Positions 8,797-16,596 are shown, counted from the stretch's first letter. The stretch is 64,000 bases of DNA from Lysobacter sp. Root916 (GCF_001429785.1 NZ_LMJF01000013.1:252327-316326); one strand, 5' to 3'. Notes: generated by a model from the sequence alone, not told the origin. Numbers and translations are program-made.

Positions 8797-9375
8797 TCAG
8801 GCGGACGACGCGGCGGACGGGGACTTGCGGGCGCCGGCCTCGGCGCGCCCGGCTTCGAGCACGGCCTCGATCTGGCGCGTGAGCGGGCCGTACTGGCGCT
8901 CGAAACAGGCCTCGACTTCGGCCTTGATCAGGATCGCGAGGCGGTCGGCGATCTGCGCGATCGCCAGCTGCGCGGCCGCGGTTTCGCCCTCGCCGGCGCC
9001 CTTCAGCTGCGAGGGCCGCAGGTCGCCGAGCGTGCGCGACGACTCCAGCAAGCGCAGGATCGCCTGCTCCTCGCGGGTCAGCGGGGCCGCCTTTGCCGCG
9101 CCCTTGGCGGGCGCGGCGGCGTCGGCGGGCGGGGCGTTGGCGGCGCCGAGCACGGTCTTCATCGCCGCCTCCACGCGCTGCCGGCCCTGATCGACGATAT
9201 CGGCGGCATGGCGCCGGGCCTGGTCGGTATAGCCGCCCAGCACCGCCTCGTTCGCGCTCAGGGTGGTGAGGAACTCGGCCAGTTGCTTGCGCTCGTCCTC
9301 GTCCAGGTCGTGACCCAGCCACTGGCGCGCGAACTCATGCACCTGCTCGGTCAACTCGTTCCGGCTTACGGTCAT
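8797..9375 (-). CDS. R-body-locus protein, mostly helical, unknown function
   Basis: This protein of about 192 residues has long charged helices (ELTEQVHEFARQWLGHDLDEDERKQLAEFLTTL; IAQIADRLAILIKAEVEACFERQYGPLTRQIEAVLEAG) joined by an Ala/Pro linker around residues 85-105. It has no signal peptide or membrane span. It lies in the reb operon between the 75-aa gene and the rebB pair. ATG at 9375 is used; a GTG at 9402 would add nine residues and sits 6 bp from the preceding stop, so either is possible. A chaperone or assembly role for R-bodies is a guess from position only. Confidence 0.7.
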   Translation of the reverse strand: MTVSRNELTEQVHEFARQWLGHDLDEDERKQLAEFLTTLSANEAVLGGYTDQARRHAADIVDQGRQRVEAAMKTVLGAANAPPADAAAPAKGAAKAAPLTREEQAILRLLESSRTLGDLRPSQLKGAGEGETAAAQLAIAQIADRLAILIKAEVEACFERQYGPLTRQIEAVLEAGRAEAGARKSPSAASSA

Positions 9376-9408
9376 GGCACTACTCGCGGCTGTCAGGGGC
9401 ACGGGCGC

Positions 9409-9636
9409 TCAGCGCGCACGCAGCAGTTGGGTGAGCGCGCGCAGCACATCGGGCTGCATCAGGCGCTCGAGCACTTTCACCAGCTCGGGGTCGAGCGCCT
9501 TGTCGGCCACGGCGGTCGCGGGTGGCGATACCGGCGGCGATGCGGGCGCCGAGGAATCCGGCGATTTCCCCGGCGCGGTCGGCGCGTCGGGACCGTCTAT
9601 CTCTTCGTGCAGCAGGTGTTCGACGAGGTCGTTCAT
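9409..9636 (-). CDS. small R-body-locus protein
   Basis: The 75-residue protein opens with a short acidic helix (MNDLVEHLLHEEID), followed by a Pro/Ala/Ser-rich linker and a C-terminal helix (DPELVKVLERLMQPDVLRALTQLLRAR). An aggagcttgcg site precedes the ATG. It has no recognisable domain. The spacing to the next gene is 6-33 bp, so it is part of the reb transcription unit. Confidence 0.65.
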   Translation of the reverse strand: MNDLVEHLLHEEIDGPDAPTAPGKSPDSSAPASPPVSPPATAVADKALDPELVKVLERLMQPDVLRALTQLLRAR

Positions 9637-9717
9637 CGCAAGCTCCTGGCGGTGCCCGCCGCGCGCGCCGCGCGGCCGGGCTGAGAGGCGTCCGCGCCGC
9701 AGCCGGACGCATGGCGT

Positions 9718-11967
9718 TCACTTCTTCGGCTTGGGGCGGCGCAGCGTGACCACCGAGGCAGGCGACTTGAAGCCGTCCATCGCCTCCAGGCCCAGGCCGT
9801 CCGACAGGACCAGGGTGACGTTGGGATCGACCGTGGTCTTCCAGTAGTCGGTGGCGATGTTCAGCACCAGTTGCTGCAGCGACACCATGGTCTGGTCGAG
9901 TACGCGGGTCTGACCGGCGGGCAACAGTTGGTAGGCCAGCAGGATCACCATGCGCAGGAACTCGTCCTGGATGTCGGTGTGCTCCACGCCCTGACCGTCG
10001 GCGCCCAGCAGGTAGGAGCGCCAGTTGTTGAACAAAGTCAGCACGCGGGTCAAGGCGTCGAACCAGTAGGACTTGATCGTGGTCTGACCCGCCAATTGCA
10101 GCACCAGCTCGCAATACAGCTGGTAGTAGCCCGCGATGTTGCTCTGGTTGCAGATCGGCGCCATGCCCGCGGTCAGCTCGCCGTACAGCCAGGTCTTGTT
10201 GGCCTGATCGTTCAGCACATCGGCCACGCTGGTCTGCGCGCGCACCATGGCGATGAACTGCGCCACCTGGGCCTGCTCCAGCGCGTTCGCGCCCAGGTAG
10301 GCCACGGCGTTTCCGGCCTGATGCAGCACGTCGGTGTCGATGTAGCCGTCCAGATGGCGGAAACCGCGATTGATGCGATAGCCCTCGACCGAGTCGAACA
10401 GGCCGGAGGCGCCGGTGATCGCGTTGCTGCCCAGGTTGGTGTCGAAAGCGATCAGCGGATAGCGCTGCGCCATGTAGTTGCGGTAATAGAACGCGTGTCC
10501 GAGTCGGATCGCGAACTGCTGGCTGCCGGAGAAGAAGCTGTACCAGCTCTGCGACTGGGTCGCCGGCACGGTGTCCAGCGATTCGCTCATCGCCATTTCG
10601 CTGCGCTTGCCGTTGTAGGCGACGATCGCGATGCTGGCCGGGCTGTTGATGTCGAAGCGGCGCAGGGTGCAGCCGCCGTGGGTCAGGGAATCGCTGCGGA
10701 ACAGCTCGTCGAACAGGCCGGCGACGTCGCTCTTCTTGCGCGGCGTGGCGCCGCGGCTGCCGCGCGGTTCGTCGTCGCGCCGGCCCTGGGCGGTGGCCAG
10801 GCCGCGCGCGATGTAGGCGGAATAGGCGGGATAGAAGGTCTCGTTCGGCGCTTCGGCGGCGTTGGCGTAGTAGTAGCCGATCATCGAACGGTTGTCCGCG
10901 GTCGAGGCCGCGCCCTCGCCGCAATGCACGTGGCAGATCAGCTGCGCCGAACGCGCGCCCTTGCCCGTGCCGAAGCACTTGCCTAGCGCGGCCTGGTTCT
11001 CGAACAGGAATTTGAATAACTGTTTGTAGTCGGCGACCTTGGTCTCGGTGCCCAACAAGTCGATGCCGATCACCGTGCTGGGGCCGGGCTCGACCAGCAG
11101 CGGCAGGATTTTTTCGGTGAGCTCGGCGCTCAGGCGCTCGCCCGGCATGTAGCCGGCCGAGGTATGCACCAGCAGGCGGTAGTTGCTGGGGTCCTTCGGG
11201 TACAGGGCGTTGAAGGACTGCGCGATCTGGTCGGCGATCTCGATCTCGTCGAAACCCATCGCGGCCTGGTTGCAGCGCACGCCGCTCTGATACAGATAAG
11301 CGTAGGTCGCCAGCATCCACTGGTCGTAGCGGCCCGCGTATTTGGGATCGCGCATCACCGCTTTCATCAGGCTGGAACGGGTCTTGTAGCAGTCGTCGAA
11401 GGGCGTGTACTTGTTGGCGCTGTAGATCTTGTTGTTGAAGTAACGCAGGATCGCGATGAGCTCGGGGTTGTAGGGGCCGCTGGGGTCCGGCTGCACGCGT
11501 GCGCGCAGCAGGCCGCGAATCTCCTCGTACAGCTCCGGGCTGGTGGCCGAGGCGTTCAACATCGCCGACGACAGGGCCCAACGCCTGGCCAGCACCACGC
11601 AGGCGACGTAGATCGACTCGGCAGCGCATTCGCCGCGCTCGTACTGGGCCTTGTTGGCCTTGGTCGCCACGATGGTGAGCGGATTGCCCTCGATCATCAT
11701 CTGCAGCGCCAGATCGAACAGCACCACCGTGCCCTCTTCGATCGCGTACTTGCCGGTACCGCCCATGATCCCGACCAGCGACAGGCGCTGGCCCTTGGGC
11801 AGGCTGACTTCGACCGGCCGCTGCAGTTTCGCGGTGCGGTAGCTGATCTGATAGTCGGTGGATGCGTCCAGCACGCCCTCCACCGGCAGGATGCCGCCGA
11901 AGTGGCTGTGATAGTCGAACGGATACTGCTGCATCGCGACCGGCTTGGTCAGAGAGAAAAAGGCCAT
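9718..11967 (-). CDS. adenosine-deaminase-like metallohydrolase-fold protein of the R-body locus
   Basis: This 749-residue protein carries marks of the adenosine/AMP deaminase branch of the amidohydrolase superfamily. An HxH pair lies near the N-terminus (DYHSHFGG, His20 and His22). The segment VIGIDLLGTETK corresponds to the IDLAGDET segment of ADA, and ICHVHCGEG corresponds to the VHAGE motif. FDTNLGSNAITG may stand in for the late Asp pair. It is about twice the length of ADA and has an extra C-terminal region of roughly 250 residues. A taggag box precedes ATG 11967. It sits inside the reb operon. Whether it deaminates a nucleoside or has lost activity cannot be told from sequence. Confidence 0.7.
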   Translation of the reverse strand: MAFFSLTKPVAMQQYPFDYHSHFGGILPVEGVLDASTDYQISYRTAKLQRPVEVSLPKGQRLSLVGIMGGTGKYAIEEGTVVLFDLALQMMIEGNPLTIVATKANKAQYERGECAAESIYVACVVLARRWALSSAMLNASATSPELYEEIRGLLRARVQPDPSGPYNPELIAILRYFNNKIYSANKYTPFDDCYKTRSSLMKAVMRDPKYAGRYDQWMLATYAYLYQSGVRCNQAAMGFDEIEIADQIAQSFNALYPKDPSNYRLLVHTSAGYMPGERLSAELTEKILPLLVEPGPSTVIGIDLLGTETKVADYKQLFKFLFENQAALGKCFGTGKGARSAQLICHVHCGEGAASTADNRSMIGYYYANAAEAPNETFYPAYSAYIARGLATAQGRRDDEPRGSRGATPRKKSDVAGLFDELFRSDSLTHGGCTLRRFDINSPASIAIVAYNGKRSEMAMSESLDTVPATQSQSWYSFFSGSQQFAIRLGHAFYYRNYMAQRYPLIAFDTNLGSNAITGASGLFDSVEGYRINRGFRHLDGYIDTDVLHQAGNAVAYLGANALEQAQVAQFIAMVRAQTSVADVLNDQANKTWLYGELTAGMAPICNQSNIAGYYQLYCELVLQLAGQTTIKSYWFDALTRVLTLFNNWRSYLLGADGQGVEHTDIQDEFLRMVILLAYQLLPAGQTRVLDQTMVSLQQLVLNIATDYWKTTVDPNVTLVLSDGLGLEAMDGFKSPASVVTLRRPKPKK

Positions 11968-12053
11968 GGACGGGGCTCCTAAGGTCTGCGCCGCAAGGCG
12001 GCATTCGGGTCCGGAGCGCATCGCGGCGACGCGCTCTCGCGGGGGGCGTCAGG

Positions 12054-13118
12054 TCAGGACGACGCGCTCTTGTGGTTCTGCAGCACGCTGGCGTACTTGG
12101 AGATGCTCTGGTCGATGCGATCGATGGCGAAGCTGGCGGCCTCGGCCTCCATCGCACCGGCGGCGGCGGCGACCGCGGCCGCGGCGCCCATCAGGATGTC
12201 GGTGGCGAGCACGCCTAGCGCGTCCTCGGCGGCCTTCTCCAACTGGTTCTCGACCAGGTTCTGGGTCATCTCCTTGAGCAAGATGCCTTGGCTGGCCAAT
12301 GCGAGCTTGCTGACGCCGTCGAAGTAGGCCGCCGCCGACTGCGCGACCAGGCCGGCCGCCTGGGTGATCATCATGTTGGGCGGGATCGCGATCTGCGACG
12401 GCGCGTACTGCGCGGTCTCGGCGTTGCTCAGCTGCACGGCCTGCACGATCTTCTGATTGAGCGCGTCGGTCGGCGGGTTGGCCGCGGCGGACTGGGCCAG
12501 CATCTGGGTGTTCATCGTCGCCAGCACGCTGGGCGGCGGCGGCGCGGGCGGCGCGGGCGGGGTGACCGGTGGCGTCGGCGGATCCGATGCGGTGCCAGAG
12601 CCGGTCGTGCCGGAGCCGCCACCGCCCGATCCGCCACCGCCGGAACCGGTGGCCCCGGCCCCGGTGCTGCCGCTGCCGGTCGTACCCGATCCCGTGGTAC
12701 CGCCGCCGGTCGTACCCGCGTCGGTCGTGCCGGAACCGGAACCGGTGGTCCCGGCCCCGGTGCTGCCGCTGCCGGTCGTAGCCGATCCCGTGGTACCGCC
12801 GCCGGTCGTACCCGCGTCGGTCGTGCCGGAACCTGTCGCAGCGGAGCCCGTCGTGCCGGAACCGCTCGCGGCATCCCCCGCCGCGGCGGTGGTCGCACTC
12901 GGCGTGGCGCCTGCATCGGCCTCCGCGGCAGGCGTGATCGCGGGCGTCGCAGCCGTGTCCGCGGTGGTCGCCGTCGCGGGCGTCGCAGGATCGGCAGGCA
13001 TGGCCGCGGCCGCCGGAGCAGCGGGTGTTGCGGATGTTGCGGGCGTGGTCGGCGAGCCGGGCGTCGCCGGCGTCGTCGCGGATGCGGTAGGCGGTTTGTT
13101 CCTGTTCCAGAAAGGCAT
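12054..13118 (-). CDS. RebB-domain protein with long low-complexity Gly/Thr/Ser/Pro N-terminus
   Basis: The 354-residue protein begins MPFWNRNKPPTA, continues with an Ala/Thr/Pro region to about residue 85, then Gly-Ser-Thr repeats (SGTTDAGTTGGGTTGS type) to about residue 175 and a proline run. The last 150 residues form a RebB-like domain (ALNQKIVQAVQLSNAETAQ, NMMITQAAGLVAQSAAAYFDGVSKLALASQGILLKEM). The match to RebB is in the helix pattern and the opening D-[AQ]-[LI]-N-[QS]-[KQ]-I segment. A tagggga box precedes the ATG. It may be a long accessory or capping subunit of the R-body. It is followed by the ADA-like gene in the same unit. Confidence 0.75.
   Translation of the reverse strand: MPFWNRNKPPTASATTPATPGSPTTPATSATPAAPAAAAMPADPATPATATTADTAATPAITPAAEADAGATPSATTAAAGDAASGSGTTGSAATGSGTTDAGTTGGGTTGSATTGSGSTGAGTTGSGSGTTDAGTTGGGTTGSGTTGSGSTGAGATGSGGGGSGGGGSGTTGSGTASDPPTPPVTPPAPPAPPPPSVLATMNTQMLAQSAAANPPTDALNQKIVQAVQLSNAETAQYAPSQIAIPPNMMITQAAGLVAQSAAAYFDGVSKLALASQGILLKEMTQNLVENQLEKAAEDALGVLATDILMGAAAAVAAAAGAMEAEAASFAIDRIDQSISKYASVLQNHKSASS
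12594..12850. repeat. in-gene tandem repeat, 96-bp period
   Basis: The Gly/Ser/Thr-coding part of the preceding RebB-domain gene contains a 96-bp unit (32 codons) present twice with few differences; ccggtgctgc starts at 12661 and again at 12757. Shorter gtcgtacccg-type sub-repeats fill the unit. Such repeats are prone to length change. Confidence 0.75.
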
Positions 13119-13159
13119 GGCGCTACTCCCCTAATCAACGTCCGTTGTCGCGGGGGCCG

Positions 13160-13399
13160 TCATGACGACTTCTCGCCTATGGCCATGATCAGACCGACCG
13201 CCTTGGACACCACCGCGGTCGAGATCTGGTTGAGCACTTGCTGGCTGTGAACGGCGTTCTGCAACGACAGGCCGGCCGAGTGGCTGGCGACCTGGTAGAG
13301 CGCGGCGATCGCCTGCGCGGGGGCCTCGGCCACGACCTTGACGTTGGTCTGGGTGACGGCATCGGTAATTTGCGAATTCACGGGCGTGGTGTCGGCCAT
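13160..13399 (-). CDS. RebB-family R-body structural protein (short)
   Basis: This 79-residue protein reads MADTTPVNSQITDAVTQTNV, KVVAEAPAQAIAALYQVASHSAGLSLQNAVHSQQVLNQI, matching the RebB core. It is the first reb gene after the sigma-factor gene and the most divergent of the short copies. It lacks the GVMQIYTLDTT segment present in the two tandem rebB genes. An aaggacagg box precedes the ATG. Confidence 0.9.
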   Translation of the reverse strand: MADTTPVNSQITDAVTQTNVKVVAEAPAQAIAALYQVASHSAGLSLQNAVHSQQVLNQISTAVVSKAVGLIMAIGEKSS

Positions 13400-13462
13400 G
13401 GACCTGTCCTTGGGAGTCGCGTGTTTGATGGAGTCCCCGACCAGCGCCGCGCCGAGGCGTTC

Positions 13463-13496
13463 CGCCGCGCGTGCCCGAAACCCGGCACGCGCGGCG
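13463..13496. other. strong 13-bp hairpin between sigma gene and first rebB
   Basis: CGCCGCGCGTGCC and GGCACGCGCGGCG are perfect complements around an 8-nt loop. The element lies in the 203-bp gap between the sigma-factor gene and the short rebB gene. It has no T-run. It could attenuate read-through, stabilise the rebB mRNA or be a DNA-level palindrome. Confidence 0.5.
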
Positions 13497-13602
13497 TCCT
13501 GTGGCCGTACGACGGCGCGGAGGCGGCGTCGGCGTGCGGCGTTTGATGCGATAGCTATGGGTTAAACGCGCCGCGTCCGATTCTGTGAACGCGGCCGCGC
13601 CT

Positions 13603-14157
13603 TCAATCGCGATCCACCGCGACCTTGATCCGCTCGCGCAGCAGCTGGACCCGCTTGCGCGCCAGCGGCTGGTTGATCGCCAGGCGCTCGGCGATCGCCG
13701 GGTACGGCAGGTCGTCGATGAAGCGGTAGACGAACAAGCGCTTCTGGTCGCGGCTGAGCGAGGCGACCGCGGCGATCACCCGGCCCAGTTGCTCCTCCAG
13801 CTCCATGCGCTGCAGTGCGGACAGGTCCAGGCCCTGGGCCACGCCCTCGGCCTCGATGTCGACGCCGCGGTCGAAGACCTCGCCGTCGCGGCCGTTGCGG
13901 CGCACGCTGTCCAGGAACACGTGGCGCAGCACCACGAACAGGAAACCCTCGGGGTCGCTCATCGCGTCCGGCGAGCGGCGCATGAACAACAGGGCCTTGA
14001 TGGCGGTGTTGGCGAGCAAGTCGTCGGCGCGGTCGCGGTGGCCGTCCGAGAGCCGGCGGGCGCGCCGGTCGAGCTCCGGCTTGGTCGCTCGCCAGGCTTT
14101 CACGAACATTTCGTCGGCTAGGCCCAGTTCTTGCGATCCATCGCCCGGCTTGTTCAT
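13603..14157 (-). CDS. ECF-like RNA polymerase sigma factor of the R-body locus
   Basis: This 184-residue protein has region 2 (RADDLLANTAIKALLFMRRSPDAMSDPEGFLFVVLRHVFLD) and region 4 (ASLSRDQKRLFVYRFIDDLPYPAIAERLAINQPLARKRVQLLRERI) of sigma-70-family factors and no region 1 or 3, as in ECF sigmas. It lies directly upstream of the reb genes on the same strand, so it most likely drives or is co-transcribed with them. No adjacent anti-sigma gene is visible. ATG 14157 is chosen because an unusually strong aggaggtg box sits before it; that box overlaps an RNA hairpin described separately. Confidence 0.85.
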   Translation of the reverse strand: MNKPGDGSQELGLADEMFVKAWRATKPELDRRARRLSDGHRDRADDLLANTAIKALLFMRRSPDAMSDPEGFLFVVLRHVFLDSVRRNGRDGEVFDRGVDIEAEGVAQGLDLSALQRMELEEQLGRVIAAVASLSRDQKRLFVYRFIDDLPYPAIAERLAINQPLARKRVQLLRERIKVAVDRD

Positions 14158-14168
14158 CACCAACACCT

Positions 14169-14189
14169 CCTGTGTTGAGTACACACAGG
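14169..14189 (-). promoter_or_regulatory. hairpin overlapping the sigma-factor ribosome-binding site
   Basis: On the mRNA, CCTGTGT and ACACAGG pair (7 bp, 7-nt loop) and the last bases of the 3' arm run straight into the AGGAGG ribosome-binding site. The arrangement could mask part of the site and tune sigma-factor translation, or the palindrome could be a protein-binding site in DNA. Confidence 0.45.
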
Positions 14190-14255
14190 CGAGTCTGGTG
14201 AGACGCTCACGGAAAGGCTGTTACCTGGGTGACACAGCGGGGCGATTTTCCACTA

Positions 14256-14272
14256 CTGACAAAACCTGTCAG
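14256..14272. promoter_or_regulatory. 17-bp palindrome (CTGACA-N5-TGTCAG)
   Basis: A perfect 6-bp inverted repeat with a 5-bp spacer lies in the 198-bp gap between the divergent sigma-factor and glutathione-transferase genes. Its size suits a dimeric regulator. Which gene it serves is not clear. Confidence 0.4.
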
Positions 14273-14355
14273 CCCCCTCGCTTACAAAAGCCCCGTGGCG
14301 GGCGCGCTTCCGGCGCCCGGTCCGCCGGGTTCCCGCGCCATGTCCGAGGCCGATC

Positions 14356-14952
14356 ATGCTGACCTTCTATCACGCGCCGCGATCGCGCTCTTCCAGCATT
14401 CTTTATCTGCTCGAGGAACTGGGCGTCGCCTACGACATCCTCGAGATCGACATCCACGCCGACGACGGCGCGCCGGAAAGCTACCGCGCGATCCATCCGC
14501 ACAAGAAGGTGCCGGCGATCGTGCACGACGGCGTGGTGGTGATCGAACGCGCGGCGATCTGCGTCTATCTGGCCGATGCGTTTCCGCAGGCCGGCCTCGC
14601 GCCGGCGATCGACGACCCCATGCGCGCAGCGTATCTGAGCGCCTTGGTGTACGCCGACGCCGTGTTCGATCCTTGCCTGACCGCGCACGCGCTGGGCTGG
14701 CAATACGCGTCGCGCGCATTCCCGTTCGGCGCTTACGAAGACATGCTGGCCTATCTGGAACGGCGCTTAAGCGCGCACGCCTACGCCGCCGGCGCGCGCT
14801 ACAGCGCGGCCGACACGCAATGGGCCGAAGGCCTGGATCGGGGCATGCGACTGCTCGGGACGATCCCGGAGCGGCCGGCGTTCAAGGCGTACCTGACGCG
14901 GATCGCGGCGCGGCCGGCGTTCCAGCGCTATCGCGCGTCGGCCTACGCTTAG
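14356..14952 (+). CDS. glutathione S-transferase family protein
   Basis: The 198-residue protein has an N-terminal thioredoxin-fold GST domain (MLTFYHAPRSRSSSILYLLEELGVAYD; PHKKVPAIVHDG with the cis-Pro; IERAAICVYLADAF with the glutathione-binding E/S-type position replaced) and a C-terminal helical domain. The active-site position falls at the serines of RSRSSS, as in bacterial theta/beta-like GSTs. It likely acts in cytoplasmic detoxification. Its TAG overlaps the stop of the convergent putative anti-sigma gene by 4 bp. Confidence 0.85.
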   Translation: MLTFYHAPRSRSSSILYLLEELGVAYDILEIDIHADDGAPESYRAIHPHKKVPAIVHDGVVVIERAAICVYLADAFPQAGLAPAIDDPMRAAYLSALVYADAVFDPCLTAHALGWQYASRAFPFGAYEDMLAYLERRLSAHAYAAGARYSAADTQWAEGLDRGMRLLGTIPERPAFKAYLTRIAARPAFQRYRASAYA

Positions 14953-15428
14953 GCGGTGCGCGCGTGGCGGTCGCGACCGCCGAAATCGGACATGCGGTCC
15001 CATAGCCAGGTGCCGCCCGCGCACAGCCCCAGTACCGGCAGCCAGGCGCCCAGGCCGGACGGCATCCGCGCCAGCGGCGCGGCGATCGCGTCCCACCACG
15101 CGCCGCCGTAGCTGGCGACCACGTACAGCGCAACCGCGGCCATGACCAGGATCAAGCCGTTGAGCAGCCATTGTTCGAGGCGGTCGCCGAGCGTGGCGCT
15201 GGCCTCGACCCGACGCGCCACCTGGGCCGCGAAATCGGCCGGCAGCGGCTCCATCGCCGGCGCGCGCAGCGCGCGCACCAGCAAACGGTACTGGGCCACG
15301 CGCGCATCGCCGGCGTCCATCGGCAGGCCGGCGCGCTCGTCGCGCAGCGCGCGCTCCTGCGCCAGCCATTCCTGGGCTTCGCGCTGCTCGCGATCGTCGG
15401 GCGGTGGCGGAGTGTGGGACATGTTCAT
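14949..15428 (-). CDS. putative anti-sigma factor / membrane protein
   Basis: This 159-residue protein has a charged cytoplasmic N-terminus (about residues 1-80, with EWLAQERALRDERAG) and two membrane spans (about 85-106 and 118-142). Its start ATG overlaps the TGA of the ECF sigma gene, the usual arrangement of a sigma with its anti-sigma. No HxxxCxxC zinc motif is present, so it is not a ZAS-type anti-sigma. Function is inferred from gene order and topology. Confidence 0.7.
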   Translation of the reverse strand: MNMSHTPPPPDDREQREAQEWLAQERALRDERAGLPMDAGDARVAQYRLLVRALRAPAMEPLPADFAAQVARRVEASATLGDRLEQWLLNGLILVMAAVALYVVASYGGAWWDAIAAPLARMPSGLGAWLPVLGLCAGGTWLWDRMSDFGGRDRHARTA

Positions 15429-16012
15429 GCGGTGACTCCCATGCTGGACTGCAGGCGCTCGCGCAGCAAGGCCCGGGTCCGGAACAGATGGCTCTTGATC
15501 GTACCCTCGGCGAGGCCGGTGATGCGCGCGATCTCGACGATCGGCACCTCGTCCAAGTGATACAGGGTCAGCAAGGTCCGCTGCAGCGGCGGCAGCGCCT
15601 CGATCTGGGCGTGCAGGGCGGCGGCGACCTCGGCGTCGGCGCAGGCCGCCTCCAGGTCGAAGCCGTCGCTGACCTGGTCCAGCGGCGACAGCGCGTCCTC
15701 GTCGTCGGCGACCTCGAGGATGGGGATGCGCTTGCGCTCCAGATGGCGCTTCGCCACCGAGTAGGCGACCTGGCCGATCCAGGACTTCAGCGCGCTCTCG
15801 TAGCGGTACTGGTGCAGGCACTGGTGCACGCGCAGGAACGCTTCCTGGCAGAGCTCGCGGGTGTCGTCCGGTTGGCGGACCATGCGCTGGATGATGTGCC
15901 AGCACAGGCCTTGGTACTCGCGCACCAGACGCTCGAACGCGCCCGGCGCGCGCGCCAGTACGGCGTCCACGAGCGCGCGATCGTCGTTGGCGGCGGGCGG
16001 CGGGGCGGTCAT
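15425..16012 (-). CDS. ECF RNA polymerase sigma factor, RpoE-like
   Basis: The 195-residue protein shows ECF region 2 (FERLVREYQGLCWHIIQRMVRQPDDTRELCQEAFLRVHQCLHQYR, SALKSWIGQVAYSVAKRHLERKRI) and region 4 (LPPLQRTLLTLYHLDEVPIVEIARITGLAEGTIKSHLFRTRALLRERL). It is the first gene of a two-gene unit with the putative anti-sigma factor. The promoter element 11 bp before its ATG matches that of the divergent DUF6249 gene, pointing to auto-activation and to a near-leaderless mRNA. Confidence 0.92.
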   Translation of the reverse strand: MTAPPPAANDDRALVDAVLARAPGAFERLVREYQGLCWHIIQRMVRQPDDTRELCQEAFLRVHQCLHQYRYESALKSWIGQVAYSVAKRHLERKRIPILEVADDEDALSPLDQVSDGFDLEAACADAEVAAALHAQIEALPPLQRTLLTLYHLDEVPIVEIARITGLAEGTIKSHLFRTRALLRERLQSSMGVTA

Positions 16013-16022
16013 CTAGGGCAGT

Positions 16023-16050
16023 GGATACGTCCCGGGGGCGAATGGTTGCA
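16023..16050 (-). promoter_or_regulatory. ECF-type promoter of the sigma gene (TGCAACC-N14-CGTATCC)
   Basis: Read on the minus strand, a TGCAACC -35 element (16044-16050) and a CGTATCC -10 element (16023-16029) are separated by 14 bp. The identical pair with the same spacing occurs on the plus strand at 16128-16155. The -10 lies 11 bp before the ATG, so the leader would be about 5 nt. Confidence 0.7.
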
Positions 16051-16127
16051 ATGCCGGAGCACAATTTTTGAGAACTGCCGCCCGCCCCCGCCTGGACCGG
16101 TGGCCGCCGGCCGGCCATGCTGGGGTC

Positions 16128-16155
16128 TGCAACCGTTCCGACTGTGGCCGTATCC
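16128..16155 (+). promoter_or_regulatory. ECF-type promoter of the DUF6249 gene (TGCAACC-N14-CGTATCC)
   Basis: TGCAACC at 16128-16134 and CGTATCC at 16149-16155 repeat exactly the elements and spacing found before the divergent sigma gene. A match of 14 of 14 bases with identical spacing on opposite strands is hard to explain by chance and marks the likely recognition sequence of this ECF sigma. Confidence 0.7.
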
Positions 16156-16187
16156 ATTGCCCCGAGCCCCAAACCCGAGACCGTGCC

Positions 16188-16517
16188 ATGGATCTAGACT
16201 CCCTCATCCCCATCACCCTGTTCCTCTGCATCACCTACGCGATCAAGTTCGTGGTCGACGCCCGTTTCCGCAGCAAGCTGATCCAGCAAGGCAGCGGCTC
16301 GGAAGAACTGATCCGCTCGCTGGTCCAGGGCGACGATCAGCGCCGCCGCCACGCCTCGCTGCGCTGGGGCGTGCTGGCCCTCACCCTGGCCGTCGCCTTC
16401 GGCCTGATCGAGGCCTTCGGCTGGCGCGAGGTGACCCCTGGCGTGATCGCCCTGCTGCTGGCTGCGACCGGCCTGGGCAACCTGGCTTACTACGCGCTTT
16501 CGCGCCGCCTTTCGTGA
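16188..16517 (+). CDS. DUF6249-type small membrane protein
   Basis: This 109-residue protein has an N-terminal membrane span (LIPITLFLCITYAIKFVV), a short charged cytoplasmic segment (KLIQQGSGSEELIRSLVQGDDQRRRHASLRW) and two closely spaced spans at the C-terminus. The layout and sequence resemble the DUF6249 family found next to ECF sigma factors in Xanthomonadaceae. Its promoter matches that of the divergent sigma gene, so it is a probable regulon member. Its role, perhaps in envelope stress, is unknown. Confidence 0.75.
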   Translation: MDLDSLIPITLFLCITYAIKFVVDARFRSKLIQQGSGSEELIRSLVQGDDQRRRHASLRWGVLALTLAVAFGLIEAFGWREVTPGVIALLLAATGLGNLAYYALSRRLS

Positions 16518-16526
16518 ATGCGGGCC

Positions 16527-16586
16527 GGCGCATCCGCGCGATCGGATGCGCCCGGGCCAGCACGCACGCGCCCTGGCGGCGCGTGC
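16527..16586. terminator. two GC-rich hairpins between convergent genes
   Basis: GGCGCATCCG (16527-16536) pairs with CGGATGCGCC (16543-16552), and a second hairpin of the form GCACGCGCC-N5-GGCGCGTGC follows at about 16564-16586. They occupy the 79-bp gap between the convergent DUF6249 and Lrp genes and could end transcription from both sides. Confidence 0.5.
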
Positions 16587-16596
16587 GCGCCTCGCG

